From positions 1-64,000 of the forward strand of contig NZ_FRDF01000001.1 in NCBI RefSeq assembly GCF_900143235.1: a stretch of DNA of 64,000 nt, written 5' to 3'. Below, one piece after another: positions 1 to 8,120 of this stretch. Numbering within the stretch: position 1 is the first letter of the stretch; each line of letters opens with the position of its first letter. This stretch comes from Erythrobacter sanguineus. GTDB lineage: Bacteria; Pseudomonadota; Alphaproteobacteria; Sphingomonadales; Sphingomonadaceae. The notes beneath the pieces are model-generated. The model saw nothing but the letters and a program-made list of their open reading frames with translations, did no database searches and was not told where the DNA came from. Both the position numbers and the translations under genes were made by a program.

Positions 1-62
1 AGATCGAGCAGATTGAAAAGAGCAACCCTGAATGGGGTAAACTTTTCGAGCAGATCAACTGA
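1..62 (+). CDS. 3' end of a GIY-YIG nuclease gene (cut by window edge)
   Basis: Only the last 19 sense codons and the stop (TGA at 60-62) are in the window. The encoded tail IEQIEKSNPEWGKLFEQIN is nearly identical to the tail of the broken GIY-YIG gene ending at 2939 and resembles the end of the intact copy ending at 9525 (GNPDWRDLFDGILN). This family ends with such a Trp-containing tail after the nuclease fold. The catalytic part is outside the window, so whether this copy is intact cannot be judged. Confidence 0.7.
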   Translation, partial: IEQIEKSNPEWGKLFEQIN

Positions 63-67
63 CCGCC

Positions 68-96
68 AGCGATCCCAGCTTTCGCTGGGATGACGG
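68..96. repeat. REP-like palindrome (right end of GIY-YIG unit A)
   Basis: GATCCCAGC-TTT-CGCTGGGAT is a nearly perfect hairpin followed by GACGG. The same 29-base sequence sits at 2945-2973 and, inverted, at 2601-2629. Here it follows the stop codon of the partial GIY-YIG gene by 5 bases. Confidence 0.85.
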
Positions 97-268
97 GGAA
101 ACAAGGTGTCCGCTCCCCACCCATCATCGGCCAAAAGCAGGGCCGATCCGCGATCCCGAAAGCTGCGGGGCGGCTTCCGCCGTTTTTGGGCCAGCAGCGG
201 AACCTCTCAAACCAGCTGCAGCCGCTGGCGTCAGCAGCGGCTGCGACGTCTTTCGATATTGGCCGTTC

Positions 269-291
269 TGGCTTCAGGCTCTCTGAAGCCA
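269..291 (-). terminator. hairpin after the S9 peptidase gene
   Basis: TGGCTTCAG, a 5-base loop, then CTGAAGCCA form a 9-bp stem 23 bases beyond the stop of the S9 peptidase read on the minus strand. There is no clear U-tract, so intrinsic termination is uncertain. Confidence 0.4.
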
Positions 292-314
292 GCCACGGTT
301 CCAGCTTTCCATGG

Positions 315-2390
315 TCATCGCGGCGGATCTTGCGGCGCCGTGCCGGGCACTTTGTAACGCTCGAACCAGGCCAGGATATTGTCGACCTTGGCAATCAGCC
401 GCGAGGGGCGTGCGGCAATCCCGTGATAGCTGCCGGGCACGCGCACCAGAGCAGTGTCGATCCCGCGCAGCTTCAGAGCCTGATAGAACTGCTCGCTCTC
501 GGAAATGGGTGTGCGCTGGTCGAGCTCGCCCGTCATCAGCATGGTGGGTGTGCTGACATTGCCCACCAGACTGAGCGGCGAGCGTTGCCAATAATGCATG
601 GGATCTTCCCAGGGCAAGGCGGGGAACTGGTGGCGGAGCTGCGAGATGTAGCTATCCGCACTCAAGGGTTTCGACAGCCAGTTGATGATCGGCTTGGCCG
701 CCACTGCTGCATTAAACCTGTCGGTGAGCCCGACCAGATATGCCGTGGCGATCCCGCCAGCCGAGCCGCCGGTTACAAAGAGGTTCTTTTCGTCGATAAA
801 ACCTGCGGCGATCATGGCGTCGACCCCGCTCAGGTGATCTGCGGCATCATCCGGGCTGGAATATTTGCCTTCCAGCAGCAAGCCGAACGCTTCGCCATAG
901 CCAGTGCTGCCGCGATGGTTGTCGTAAAACACGACGTAGCCCTCGGCTGCATAGCGTTGCAACTCGGCGGAAAAATGCGGGCCGTATGACAGGTGCGGGC
1001 CGCCGTGAATTTCGAGCACGAGAGGATATTTCTTCTCCGGATCGAAATTGGGCGGCGTGATGTACCAGCCTTCGATCTCGGTCCCGTCATATGAGCTGGC
1101 ATAAGTGATGCGGTGAACTTCGCCCAATTGGCGGTGAGCCAGCAGGTCTTCATTGAGGCGCGTAAGCTGACGGGCCTGCTTGCCGCTTTGCGTGAAGAGA
1201 TCGGCCGGGCGATCGGGGCGCCCCTGCGTCCATGCAAGAGCGCCGCTGGCCGATACATCATATGCGCCGCTGAGATAAGGACGGCCGAGCGAAGTGCCGC
1301 CAAGCTCCTCCAGCACCGTTTCGATCGGCCCGCCCGAGGGCGCAACCCGCGCCACCTTGCGCAAACCCCTGTCATCATAGCTAAAATAGATGTGCCGGCC
1401 GGCCCAGCGGATATCGCCGATTTCCCGGTCCAGACTTTCGGTGAGATTGCGCACTGCGCCACCGCCGAGCGTGGTAACGCACAGATCCACCTGCCAGACG
1501 GGCCGTTTGACATTGGGCTGGCACACGAATGCAACGCTCTTGCCGTCAGGCGAGATCACCGGCGCGCTTTCCGAACCGCCTGCCGAGGTAACCTGACGCA
1601 TGAAGGCCGTGGTTACCCCAAGCTCCCAGATGTCGCCTTCCACTGTCTCAAGTTCCCACCCCTTGTTCCGGTTGGAACTGGCGAGGATCGAGCCGCCATC
1701 GCTGGTCCATGCCAGCGGGCCGCTATGGTCGAAATCCCCAGTGGTCAGCTGCCGGGGCGTGCCCCCGCTGGCGGGGGCCACGAATACATGGCTGAAGGTG
1801 ACATCGACAAAACCCTGACCGTCGCGGCGATAGCGCGCATGGTCGATGAATTTGAACGGTTCGGCCCACATGGCACCCGCGGGCTTTTTGGGTGCTTTGG
1901 CGAGCGGCGCGGTGTCGGCAGCAACGCGGCTGGTAAATGCCAGCCATTGCCCATCGGGCGACCAGGCAAGGTTGGAGATCCCGCTTGGCATCGCGGCCAC
2001 TCGCTCGATCTGGCCGCTGTCCATCCAGCGGACAAATACCGCGGCGCGCCCTTGCTCATCGGTATCGGTGTAGGCAATGCGGTCGCCCAGCGGAGACCAT
2101 TCGCCTCCTGAGGCATCGGTTTGCACGAGCCGGTTGCTGGAGCCATCGAGCGCGGCCAGCCACAATGCGCCCCGGGTGCGGTCGGTCATGATATCGTTGG
2201 AACGGCGGGTATAAAGAACGTATCGGCCATCGGGAGAAATCCGCGGGGTGTCAGCATATTCGAGCGCGAACACGTCTTGCGAACTGAACGTCTGCCCAGC
2301 CGGGCTGCCGGCAGCGATCTGACCCTGCTCGGCAAGTGCCGATGCGGCAATCCCTGAAAGGTACATGGCCGCAAACACCCAAAATTTCAT
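315..2390 (-). CDS. S9 family (prolyl oligopeptidase-type) serine peptidase, exported
   Basis: This 691-residue protein has a signal peptide (MKFWVFAAMYLSGIAASALA), a long beta-propeller region with repeated SPDG blades (about 35-420) and a C-terminal alpha/beta hydrolase domain. The triad can be placed: Ser543 in GGSAGG, Asp624 in GELDQRT, His656 in SYHG. The family cleaves short peptides or acyl-peptides, and this one probably does so in the periplasm. The start at 2390 is chosen because GGAG lies 7 bases upstream and it puts the signal peptide at the N-terminus; an ATG 75 bases further up has neither. The gene stands alone between two direct repeats at 1-123 and 2878-3000. The precise substrate is unknown. 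Confidence 0.9.
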   Translation of the reverse strand: MKFWVFAAMYLSGIAASALAEQGQIAAGSPAGQTFSSQDVFALEYADTPRISPDGRYVLYTRRSNDIMTDRTRGALWLAALDGSSNRLVQTDASGGEWSPLGDRIAYTDTDEQGRAAVFVRWMDSGQIERVAAMPSGISNLAWSPDGQWLAFTSRVAADTAPLAKAPKKPAGAMWAEPFKFIDHARYRRDGQGFVDVTFSHVFVAPASGGTPRQLTTGDFDHSGPLAWTSDGGSILASSNRNKGWELETVEGDIWELGVTTAFMRQVTSAGGSESAPVISPDGKSVAFVCQPNVKRPVWQVDLCVTTLGGGAVRNLTESLDREIGDIRWAGRHIYFSYDDRGLRKVARVAPSGGPIETVLEELGGTSLGRPYLSGAYDVSASGALAWTQGRPDRPADLFTQSGKQARQLTRLNEDLLAHRQLGEVHRITYASSYDGTEIEGWYITPPNFDPEKKYPLVLEIHGGPHLSYGPHFSAELQRYAAEGYVVFYDNHRGSTGYGEAFGLLLEGKYSSPDDAADHLSGVDAMIAAGFIDEKNLFVTGGSAGGIATAYLVGLTDRFNAAVAAKPIINWLSKPLSADSYISQLRHQFPALPWEDPMHYWQRSPLSLVGNVSTPTMLMTGELDQRTPISESEQFYQALKLRGIDTALVRVPGSYHGIAARPSRLIAKVDNILAWFERYKVPGTAPQDPPR

Positions 2391-2600
2391 TCCAGCTCTC
2401 CATCTGTCGCTTATGGTCCGGGATATTGCCGAATGGTTTGGCATGGTCAAACACAGCGTGCACAAGGGGGGCCAAGCCCGCTGTTCCCGCGCAGCTGCGC
2501 ATCACCGGCAGCGATACGCAATGCCACAAGCGGTATGGCGGCTTCAGCGACCCGGCAGCCAAAACCTGCCATTCAGCAAGCGACCCCGGAACGGACTTTA

Positions 2601-2973
2601 CCGTCATCCCAGCGAAAGCTGGGATCGCTCTCGCCCTCGTGCTAGCTCACGGCAATCGGCGGCTGGGTCTACATCATGACCAACAAACGCGGCGGCGTTC
2701 TGTATATCGGCGTCACCGCCGACCTGCCCGCCCGGATCTTGCAACACAAGCAAGGCAAGGGTTCCGCCTTCTGCCGTCGGTATGGCCTTGACCGACTGGT
2801 CTATGCGGAGCCTCATGCCGAGATCGTCGCCGCCATCGCCCGAGAAAAAGCGATGAAGGCATGGAAGCACGCATGAAAGATCGAGCAGATTGAAAAGAGC
2901 AACCCTGAATGGGGTGACCTTTTCGAGCAGATCAACTGACCGCCAGCGATCCCAGCTTTCGCTGGGATGACGG
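2601..2973 (+). mobile_element. GIY-YIG/REP unit B: broken nuclease gene between perfect 29-bp inverted repeats
   Basis: The 29 bases at 2601-2629 are the exact reverse complement of 2945-2973; each is also a hairpin (CCCAGC / GCTGGG around a TTTC or GAAA centre). Between them lies only the GIY-YIG gene remnant 2676-2939. The unit is 373 bp. A second unit at 9177-9556 has the same plan with a different terminal sequence. This looks like a small repeat-mobilised module, by analogy with RAYT/REP systems; mobility itself is inference. Confidence 0.6.
2676..2939 (+). pseudogene. GIY-YIG nuclease gene interrupted by a TGA codon
   Basis: The frame encodes VLYIGVTADL (the GIY-YIG strand pair as LYIG), then RILQHKQGKGSAFCRRYGLDRLVYAE, and stops at TGA 2874-2876. 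Reading through this codon continues in frame as KIEQIEKSNPEWGDLFEQIN to a second stop at 2937-2939. The intact relative at 9223-9525 has Trp in RRDWK at this point, so a TGG-to-TGA change is the simplest explanation. The expected first strand (GGWVYIM) lies upstream of the first ATG, with an in-frame TAG at 2643-2645 and no good start, so the 5' end may also be damaged. A 66-residue truncated product is possible. A function in DNA cleavage is inferred from the family only. Confidence 0.75.
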
Positions 2974-3000
2974 GGAAACAAGGTGTCTGCTCCCCACCCA
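2878..3000. repeat. 123-bp direct repeat, copy B
   Basis: This is the second copy of bases 1-123, with three mismatches. It covers the last codons of the broken GIY-YIG gene, its right-hand palindrome and the same downstream tail. The shared tail beyond the palindrome suggests that the two copies arose by duplication of a larger segment, not by two independent insertions. Confidence 0.9.
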
Positions 3001-3084
3001 CTAACCGTCATTAAACCTTCGCACGGCCGCGTCCAAAAGCGGGCGAAAGCTGCCTTTGTGCATGAAGCGTCTGTGATGCCACGC

Positions 3085-3112
3085 AAAAGGCCGCCCGGTT
3101 TCCCGGACGGCC
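3085..3112 (-). terminator. intrinsic terminator of glnA
   Basis: GGCCG-C-CCGG, loop TTTC, CCGG-A-CGGCC forms a 9-bp stem with one mismatch. Read on the minus strand it is followed by four U residues. It lies 48 bases beyond the glnA stop. A second small hairpin (GGGGGC/GCCCCC, 3135-3152) lies between it and the gene. Confidence 0.7.
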
Positions 3113-3159
3113 CTTGCGGTCTTGTCTGAGCGCTGGGGGCTGGATCGCCCCCAAGCTCG

Positions 3160-4569
3160 TTACATCGAGTAATACATGTCGAACTCGACCGGGCACGGGG
3201 TGGTTTCGGTGCGCATCACCTCTTCCCACTTCAGCTCGGCATAGGCTTCGATCTGATCCTTGGTGAACACGTCGCCCTTGATCAGGAACTCGTAGTCCGC
3301 CGTGAGCGATTCGAGTGCTTCGCGCAAGGAACCGCACACGGTCGGCACTTCGGCCAGTTCAGCCGGGGGCAGATCATACAGGTTCTTGTCCATCGCCTCG
3401 CCCGGGTGGATCTTGTTTTCGATCCCGTCGAGACCCGCCATCAGCAGCGCCGAATAGCACAGATAGGGGTTGGCCATCGCATCGGGGAACCGGAATTCCA
3501 CCCGCTTGGCCTTGTCGCCCGCGCCGTAAGGAATGCGGCACGATGCCGAACGGTTGCGCGCCGAATAGGCCAGCAGCACCGGCGCTTCGAAGCCCGGCAC
3601 CAGCCGCTTGTAGCTGTTGGTGGTCGGGTTGGTGAAGGCGTTCAGTGCCTTGGCATGCTTGATCACGCCGCCGATGAAATAGAGGCACATTTCCGACAGT
3701 CCGGCATATTCGTTGCCGGCAAACATCGGCTTGCCTTCTTTCCAGATCGAAATGTGGGTGTGCATCCCCGATCCGTTATCGTCCTTGATCGGCTTGGGCA
3801 TGAAGGTTGCGGTCTTGCCATAGGCATGGGCGACCTGGTGCACGACATACTTGTAGATCTGCATCCGGTCGGCGGTCTGTACCAGCGTGCCGAAGGTCAA
3901 GCCCAATTCGTGCTGGGCAGCGGCGACTTCGTGGTGGTGCTTGTCGCAGGGCAGGCCCATTTCGAGCATGGTGGTGACCATCTCGCCGCGAATGTCGACG
4001 GCGCTGTCGACCGGCGCGACCGGGAAGTAACCGCCCTTGGCACGCGGGCGGTGGCCCATGTTGCCGGTTTCGTATTCCTTGGAGCTGTTGCCCGGCAGTT
4101 CGATATCATCGATCGCGAAGCCCGATCCGGCATAGCCGTCTTCGAAGCGCACATCGTCGAACATGAAGAATTCGGCTTCGGGGCCGACATAGACGGTGTC
4201 ACCAAGCCCGGTCGATTTCAGATAGGCTTCGGCGCGCTTGGCCGTGGTGCGCGGGTCGCGCGAATACCAGTCGCCGGTCGAAGGCTCGACGATGTCGCAA
4301 TTGATGATCATCATCGGCGAGGCGCTGAAGGGATCGATCCATGTTTCGGTGAGATCGGGCTTCAGGATCATGTCGGATTCGTTGATGACCTTCCAGCCGG
4401 CGATCGACGAACCATCGAACATCAATCCGTCTTCAAGCTCGTCTTCCCCCATGATGCTGGCGACCATGGTGAGGTGCTGCCACTTGCCCTTGGGATCGGT
4501 GAAACGCAGGTCCACCCACTCGATTTCCTCGTCCTTGATCTGCTTGAGGACGTCTTTCGCTTTCGACAT
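3160..4569 (-). CDS. glnA: glutamine synthetase, type I
   Basis: This 469-residue enzyme joins ammonia to glutamate using ATP. Its length equals that of the classical dodecameric GSI-beta enzymes. The N-terminal beta-grasp ([15 protein letters not shown]) is followed by the catalytic barrel with EAEFF, the H-containing GSGMHTH loop and the RIPYG region. Tyr398 in NLYDLPP is the expected adenylylation site, so activity is probably tuned by GlnE. The start has GGAGG 9 bases upstream. The gene follows glnB by 80 bases on the same strand, the usual alphaproteobacterial glnB-glnA pair, and is likely co-transcribed from the sigma-54 promoter before glnB. Confidence 0.98.
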   Translation of the reverse strand: MSKAKDVLKQIKDEEIEWVDLRFTDPKGKWQHLTMVASIMGEDELEDGLMFDGSSIAGWKVINESDMILKPDLTETWIDPFSASPMMIINCDIVEPSTGDWYSRDPRTTAKRAEAYLKSTGLGDTVYVGPEAEFFMFDDVRFEDGYAGSGFAIDDIELPGNSSKEYETGNMGHRPRAKGGYFPVAPVDSAVDIRGEMVTTMLEMGLPCDKHHHEVAAAQHELGLTFGTLVQTADRMQIYKYVVHQVAHAYGKTATFMPKPIKDDNGSGMHTHISIWKEGKPMFAGNEYAGLSEMCLYFIGGVIKHAKALNAFTNPTTNSYKRLVPGFEAPVLLAYSARNRSASCRIPYGAGDKAKRVEFRFPDAMANPYLCYSALLMAGLDGIENKIHPGEAMDKNLYDLPPAELAEVPTVCGSLREALESLTADYEFLIKGDVFTKDQIEAYAELKWEEVMRTETTPCPVEFDMYYSM

Positions 4570-4649
4570 TGGTATTTAGCCTCCGAGAATTGTCATGGCC
4601 GACCCGCCCGTGGTCAATCAATTCGGGGCAGGCAGGAGAGGGTGGTTGA

Positions 4650-5027
<378 letters not shown>

Positions 5028-5030
5028 TTA

Positions 5031-5046
5031 AACAAGAATCGTGCCA
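5031..5046 (-). promoter_or_regulatory. sigma-54 (-24/-12) promoter of glnB-glnA
   Basis: On the minus strand the sequence is TGGCACG-ATTC-TTGT. The sigma-54 consensus is TGGCACG-N4-TTGC, so only one defined base differs. Transcription would begin near 5020-5022, leaving a leader of about 33 bases before the glnB GTG. This fits NtrC control of nitrogen assimilation. Confidence 0.75.
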
Positions 5047-5138
5047 AGCGCACCTGTTGCCGGGTTGAACAATCCTTGCCGCGAGATGATTCCGGACAAG
5101 GCATGTCTTTCGCCTTGGGAGTGCGGGTAGCAAGATTA

Positions 5139-5160
5139 TGGTGCGCTGCGCAATGGTGCA
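5139..5160. promoter_or_regulatory. possible NtrC-type enhancer region
   Basis: Two TGGTGC half-sites (5139-5144 and 5154-5159) surround the palindrome TGCGCTGCGCA (5142-5152), about 100-140 bases upstream of the sigma-54 promoter. NtrC sites contain TGCACC/GGTGCA half-sites, but these two are in the same orientation, so the match is partial. Confidence 0.35.
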
Positions 5161-5178
5161 CAGCGTATGGACGCTCAT

Positions 5179-5195
5179 TGCCTAAATTTTAGGCA
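5179..5195. promoter_or_regulatory. 17-bp perfect dyad between argC and glnB
   Basis: TGCCTAAA-T-TTTAGGCA has 8-bp arms and a single central base. It lies 25 bases beyond the argC stop and about 135 bases upstream of the sigma-54 promoter. The AT-rich centre and short spacing suggest a protein operator more than a terminator. The regulator is unknown. Confidence 0.45.
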
Positions 5196-5219
5196 GAGAG
5201 TGCCGCCCAGAGCCTTCGG

Positions 5220-6149
5220 TTACAGCCGCAATCCAGTGGTCTCCGGCAGTCCGCACATGATGTTGAGGTTCTGGATCGCCGCCCCCGACGCGCCCTTGCC
5301 GAGGTTGTCGAGCCGGGCGACGAGGCGGGCTTGCGTGCCATCGGCATTGCCGAACACGAACAGCTCCATGCCGTCCCACGGTGCGCTCGCTGCGCCGAGT
5401 AGCAATTCGCCGGGCGGCTGGTGAGGACCGTGCGTGACGATCACCTGCCCATCGGAACAGAAGGTCGCCAGCGTCTCGCGCATCGTGTCGATCTGCGGTG
5501 GATTGGGCATGGCACCGAGCGCAAGCGGCACGTCGACCACCATACCGCGATGCGCAGGGATCACGCTGGGCGAGAACACCGGCTGGCAGGCAAGACCCGC
5601 ATAGGCTTGCATTTCCGCCAGATGCTTGTGGCCCAGCTGCAAGCCGTAGGCGCGAAAGGCGATGTCCGTATTCTGCTCGAAACGGTCGATCAGTGCATTG
5701 CCGCCGCCCGAATAACCGCTCACCGCGTTGACGGTGTAGGGCCAGTCGGCGGACAGCATCCCGGCGCGCACCAGCGGCGCGACCAATGCAAGAAACCCGG
5801 TCGGATAACACCCCGGATTGCTTATGAACTGGGCATTGGCGATTTTGTCGCGGCCGATCAGTTCGGGAAAACCATAGGTCCAGCCCTCGGCGACGCGGTG
5901 CGCGCTGGAGGCGTCGATGATGCGGGTGCCGGAGCCTTCGGCCAGCTTCACAGCCTCTTTCGCGGCCTCGTCCGGCAGGCACAGGATCGCGATATCCGCG
6001 GCGTGCAAAGCATCGCGGCGGGCGGCTTCGTCCTTGCGCTGGGCATCGTCCAGAACGATCAGGTCGAACTCGCTACGCCCCTGCAAACGCTCGCGGATTT
6101 CGAGACCGGTTGTGCCGGCAGCACCATCGATGAACAGGCGGGTCGTCAT
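5220..6149 (-). CDS. argC: N-acetyl-gamma-glutamyl-phosphate reductase (type 2)
   Basis: This 309-residue enzyme reduces N-acetyl-glutamyl phosphate to the semialdehyde with NADPH in arginine synthesis. The N-terminal Rossmann loop is short (FIDGAAGTTG), typical of the type 2 family, and the active-site Cys114 lies in NPGCYPTGF. Length fits the short type 2 form. Other arg genes are not nearby. The next gene downstream is glnB, separated by 230 bases with its own promoter, so the two are probably independent. The start ATG at 6149 lies 3 bases beyond the stop of the SH3-like gene (6153-6155), so the two are likely co-transcribed. Confidence 0.95.
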   Translation of the reverse strand: MTTRLFIDGAAGTTGLEIRERLQGRSEFDLIVLDDAQRKDEAARRDALHAADIAILCLPDEAAKEAVKLAEGSGTRIIDASSAHRVAEGWTYGFPELIGRDKIANAQFISNPGCYPTGFLALVAPLVRAGMLSADWPYTVNAVSGYSGGGNALIDRFEQNTDIAFRAYGLQLGHKHLAEMQAYAGLACQPVFSPSVIPAHRGMVVDVPLALGAMPNPPQIDTMRETLATFCSDGQVIVTHGPHQPPGELLLGAASAPWDGMELFVFGNADGTQARLVARLDNLGKGASGAAIQNLNIMCGLPETTGLRL

Positions 6150-6152
6150 GGC

Positions 6153-6515
6153 TCAGGCGCTTTCCGGCGCGAGTTCGCTCGCCCGGCACCAGCCGCTCGG
6201 GCCTTGCGGGCCCGGGCCGCCCCACGCCCATTCGCCTGCCACATCGAGCAGTTCGAACCGGCTGCCGGGGGCAAGCTGGATGAAGACTTCGCTGTCATCG
6301 CGTGAGGCCAGCCGCAGGCCTGCCCCCGCCGCGCCCACCAGGCGTTGATGCGGAATCACGTAATGCGCGGCGAGATGCGTCCCGGCGAGCGCGACATGCG
6401 CCAGATCACCGCGCAGCGGCAGCGTGCCGGGCGCAGGCTTTTCGACCGGGCCTTTCAGACCCAGCACGCCCGCCGGTACGGCATATTCCCTGTTGTCGCG
6501 CGTCGCGCCGCTCAT
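6153..6515 (-). CDS. SH3-like domain protein (possible remnant of a C40 peptidase)
   Basis: The predicted 120-residue protein starts MSGATRDNREYAVPAG and contains PLRGDLAHVALAG and RFELLDVAGEWAWGG, which resemble the bacterial SH3 modules at the N-terminus of NlpC/P60 (C40) cell-wall peptidases that often follow M17 aminopeptidase genes in sphingomonads. No NlpC/P60 Cys-His catalytic domain follows; the frame ends just before argC. It may therefore be a stand-alone SH3 protein or a shortened gene. The start at 6515 is preferred over an upstream ATG at 6587 because the extra residues look non-coding. It lies about 105 bases after the aminopeptidase gene on the same strand. Function is inferred from weak similarity. 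Confidence 0.6.
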   Translation of the reverse strand: MSGATRDNREYAVPAGVLGLKGPVEKPAPGTLPLRGDLAHVALAGTHLAAHYVIPHQRLVGAAGAGLRLASRDDSEVFIQLAPGSRFELLDVAGEWAWGGPGPQGPSGWCRASELAPESA

Positions 6516-6620
6516 CTGCGTTCCGTCAAATCTCTTGGCCTGCCCGCGCTCTTCCCGGTGCCGGCGTGGCAGGCCCGTTAGCCGCAAGCGCGCCGGGGGG
6601 CAAGCGCGCTGCCTTTGGGG

Positions 6621-8006
6621 TCACGCGCCATAGCGGGCCCGGATCGCGTGCCACGATGCGCGCAGACCCAGTCCGCGCCCGCCACGCGTGCGGCCAGGGC
6701 GGGGGGTGGGGTTCCAGGCGAAGGTATCGAAATGCACCCAGTCGATCCCCTCTTCCACGAACCGGTCGAGAAACAATCCGGCAACGCTCGCCCCGGCAAA
6801 GGGGTTGGACGGGGCATTGGTCATGTCGGCGATGTCGGATGACAGATATTCGCGGTAAGCTTCGGGCAGGGGCAGGCGCCAGGGGTTGTCGTCATGCGCC
6901 TTGCCCGCCGCCAGAAACGCATCCGCCGTTTCATCGTGCCGCGCCATCATGGCGGGCAGATCGGGGCCGAGCGCGACCCGCGCCGCGCCGGTCAGCGTCG
7001 CAAAATCGACGATCAGATCGGGGTTTTCCTCGCTCGCGCGGGTCAGCGCGTCGCCAAGGATCAGGCGGCCTTCGGCATCGGTGTTGTGGATCTCCACCGT
7101 CAGCCCGTTGCGGCTGGACAGCACATCGCCGGGACGAAAGGCGCTGCCCGAAATGGCGTTCTCCACCGCCGGGATCAGCAGATGCAGCCGCACTTTCAGA
7201 CCTGCGCCCATGATAAGGCCCGCCAGCGCCAGCGCGTGCGCCGCGCCGCCCATGTCCTTCTTCATCAGCCGCATGCCCGCCGAAGGCTTCATATCCAGCC
7301 CGCCGGTGTCAAAGCACACGCCCTTGCCCACCACCGCCAGCACCGGGTGCGCCGGATCGCCCCATGTCAGGTGCATCAGGCGCGGCGCATGATGCCGCGC
7401 CGCTGCCCGCCCGACCGCGTGAACCATGGGGTAGCCCTGTTCCAGCGCATCGCCGCGCACCACGGTCAATTCCGCCTTGTGCGCCTTGGAGAGGCGTTCG
7501 CACTCCGCCTCAAGCGCGGCGGGGCCCATGTCTTCGGCGGGGGTGTTGACGAGATCGCGCAAGCGGCACTCGGCCTCGGCCTCGGCGGTCACGGCATCGA
7601 TCTGTCCGACCTGCGCGGTCAGCAGGATGCGAGGGCCTTGCGCCTTATTCTCGCTGCGATAGCGATTGAAGCGGTATTGGCCGGTGATCCAGCCGAACAT
7701 TGCCGGGCCGGGTTCCGCATTGGCGAGCCGGTAGCTTCCTTCAGGCAGTTCCTCGGCCAGCTTGGCGAGGCACCAGCTCGACAGGCTCTCGGGATCGGCC
7801 ACACCGCCCACCGCGAACCACGAATCCCCGTCCGGCACGATCCCGACCTGATAGCCGCCGCCTTCGAATTTCTGCCCCGCAAGGCTGGCGCGCTGACCAG
7901 CGGAAAGGCCTTTGGCGAAGGCGGCAAAACCGTCCTTGTTGACGAGGTGAATGGCAGTTGCATCAGCGCCGCGATCAGGCTGGATCAGTGCTTTGGGATC
8001 GTTCAT
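6621..8006 (-). CDS. M17 leucyl aminopeptidase family protein
   Basis: This 461-residue protein carries the M17 signature NTDAEGRLILGDAL and the metal/catalytic segment GKGVCFDTGGLDMKPSAGM (Lys and Asp ligands), which bind two metal ions in the hexameric cytosolic aminopeptidases. It releases N-terminal amino acids from peptides. The N-terminal part is divergent, as in the alphaproteobacterial PepB-like subgroup. It is divergently oriented to map (113-base gap), so two N-terminal peptidases share an upstream region. The SH3-like gene and argC follow on the same strand. Confidence 0.93.
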   Translation of the reverse strand: MNDPKALIQPDRGADATAIHLVNKDGFAAFAKGLSAGQRASLAGQKFEGGGYQVGIVPDGDSWFAVGGVADPESLSSWCLAKLAEELPEGSYRLANAEPGPAMFGWITGQYRFNRYRSENKAQGPRILLTAQVGQIDAVTAEAEAECRLRDLVNTPAEDMGPAALEAECERLSKAHKAELTVVRGDALEQGYPMVHAVGRAAARHHAPRLMHLTWGDPAHPVLAVVGKGVCFDTGGLDMKPSAGMRLMKKDMGGAAHALALAGLIMGAGLKVRLHLLIPAVENAISGSAFRPGDVLSSRNGLTVEIHNTDAEGRLILGDALTRASEENPDLIVDFATLTGAARVALGPDLPAMMARHDETADAFLAAGKAHDDNPWRLPLPEAYREYLSSDIADMTNAPSNPFAGASVAGLFLDRFVEEGIDWVHFDTFAWNPTPRPGRTRGGRGLGLRASWHAIRARYGA

Positions 8007-8120
8007 GCCGCTTCCATAATCGCGGCATGGCGCTTGTCACGCGAAAGATTGGCAGCTTCGCATCGGGATGATATTGCGCCAGACGTAGCAATTTGCGCAA
8101 GGCCTCGCTATGTGGCGGCC

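Larger units (their letters stand above)
1..123. repeat. 123-bp direct repeat, copy A
   Basis: Bases 1-123 match 2878-3000 with three differences by eye. The repeat includes the 3' end of the GIY-YIG gene, the palindrome after it and a short downstream tail. Since the window begins inside the match, the true repeat may extend further left. The two copies are in the same orientation and bracket the S9 peptidase gene. Confidence 0.9.

Noticed and set aside
2336..2791. Plus-strand frames upstream of the GIY-YIG remnant
   Set aside because: They overlap the promoter side of the S9 gene and the palindrome, and lack coding character.
6894..8120. Long in-frame extension upstream of map
   Set aside because: It is antisense to the M17 aminopeptidase; the first codons of the real protein start at 8121.
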